From the NCBI RefSeq assembly GCF_004923315.1, contig NZ_CP039642.1:62001-126000 (forward strand): DNA of 64,000 bases, given 5' to 3'. Position 1 is the stretch's first letter, and each line of letters opens with the position of its first letter. Below are positions 63,894 through 64,000 of this stretch, in pieces. Origin of the DNA: Azospirillum sp. TSA2s. Its GTDB lineage: Bacteria; Pseudomonadota; Alphaproteobacteria; Azospirillales; Azospirillaceae. The position numbers and the translations under genes were made by a program. Under the pieces are notes generated by a model that worked only from the letters and a program-made list of their open reading frames with translations, made no database searches and was not told the DNA's origin.

Positions 63894-64000
63894 GACCAAA
63901 CCCCTCTCCTGACGGCCGGCATACCCATGCAAGGAATTCATGGGCACGCGGCCATTCTTCAGCGCGGGTTCCAAAGGCCCCTCGCAATGAGCGGGCGGCG

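Overview
This 64 kb window is GC-rich DNA that reads as an accessory replicon (large plasmid or chromid) of an alphaproteobacterium. The best guess is Azospirillum or a close Rhodospirillales relative. That guess rests on gene families, codon use and the two families of interspersed palindromic repeats; it is inference, because no rRNA or other phylogenetic marker is present. A Rep_3-type initiator gene (2740-4140) lies beside about ten iterons and an AT-rich tract (4170-4860), so the window contains a replication origin. It also carries genes usually thought of as core functions (pyruvate kinase, RpoH sigma factor, homogentisate dioxygenase, valine catabolism), which fits a chromid better than a small plasmid.

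Layout. 1-4850: a coiled-coil protein, a helix-turn-helix protein, a DUF4160/DUF2442-HTH pair resembling a toxin-antitoxin module, the initiator gene and the iterons. 4851-10889: TauE/SafE exporter with divergent LysR regulator, an MFS exporter, an aldo/keto reductase, a ClC antiporter and a small protein. 11389-20684: two carbohydrate-active proteins that share paired CBM60-like modules (a beta-helix protein and a GH5 glycanase) flank a thioesterase, an Lrp/AsnC regulator and pyruvate kinase; a HigBA toxin-antitoxin module follows. 20772-27346: six minus-strand glycan genes, five of them joined by 4-nt stop/start overlaps. 27615-37623: a peptide-type ABC importer, a large ABC-like protein with degenerate nucleotide-binding motifs and a cyclic-nucleotide-binding domain, and a methyltransferase. 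37666-44586: homogentisate dioxygenase, then a 1778-residue filamentous-haemagglutinin-like protein ending in a caspase-like peptidase domain. 44759-46420: a ParA ATPase and partner gene behind twin perfect palindromes, a likely partition locus. 46427-53457: a secreted proline-rich protein, a LysR regulator, mmsB/acyl-CoA dehydrogenase/mmsA for valine degradation, and a second ParA with a hydrophobic C-terminal tail. 53658-64000: an M20 peptidase, an old-yellow-enzyme reductase, an IS4-family element, an aldo/keto reductase, DUF1127 and GNAT proteins, a threonine dehydratase-like enzyme, PhzF and gamma-glutamylcyclotransferase family proteins, another GNAT protein, and RpoH.

Two repeat families run through the window. 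Family A (about 83 bp, two facing hairpins) occurs five times; family B (about 150 bp, again two facing hairpins) occurs seven times in full and once as a half copy. Most copies are intergenic, but one copy of each sits in frame inside a gene: family A in the signal-peptide region of the ABC substrate-binding protein, family B between the catalytic residues of a histidine phosphatase. The half copy of B supplies the C-terminal residues and stop codon of the degenerate ABC protein, and the IS4 element is inserted in one arm of a family A copy. The most unusual proteins are the adhesin-caspase fusion and the degenerate ABC/cyclic-nucleotide-binding protein.
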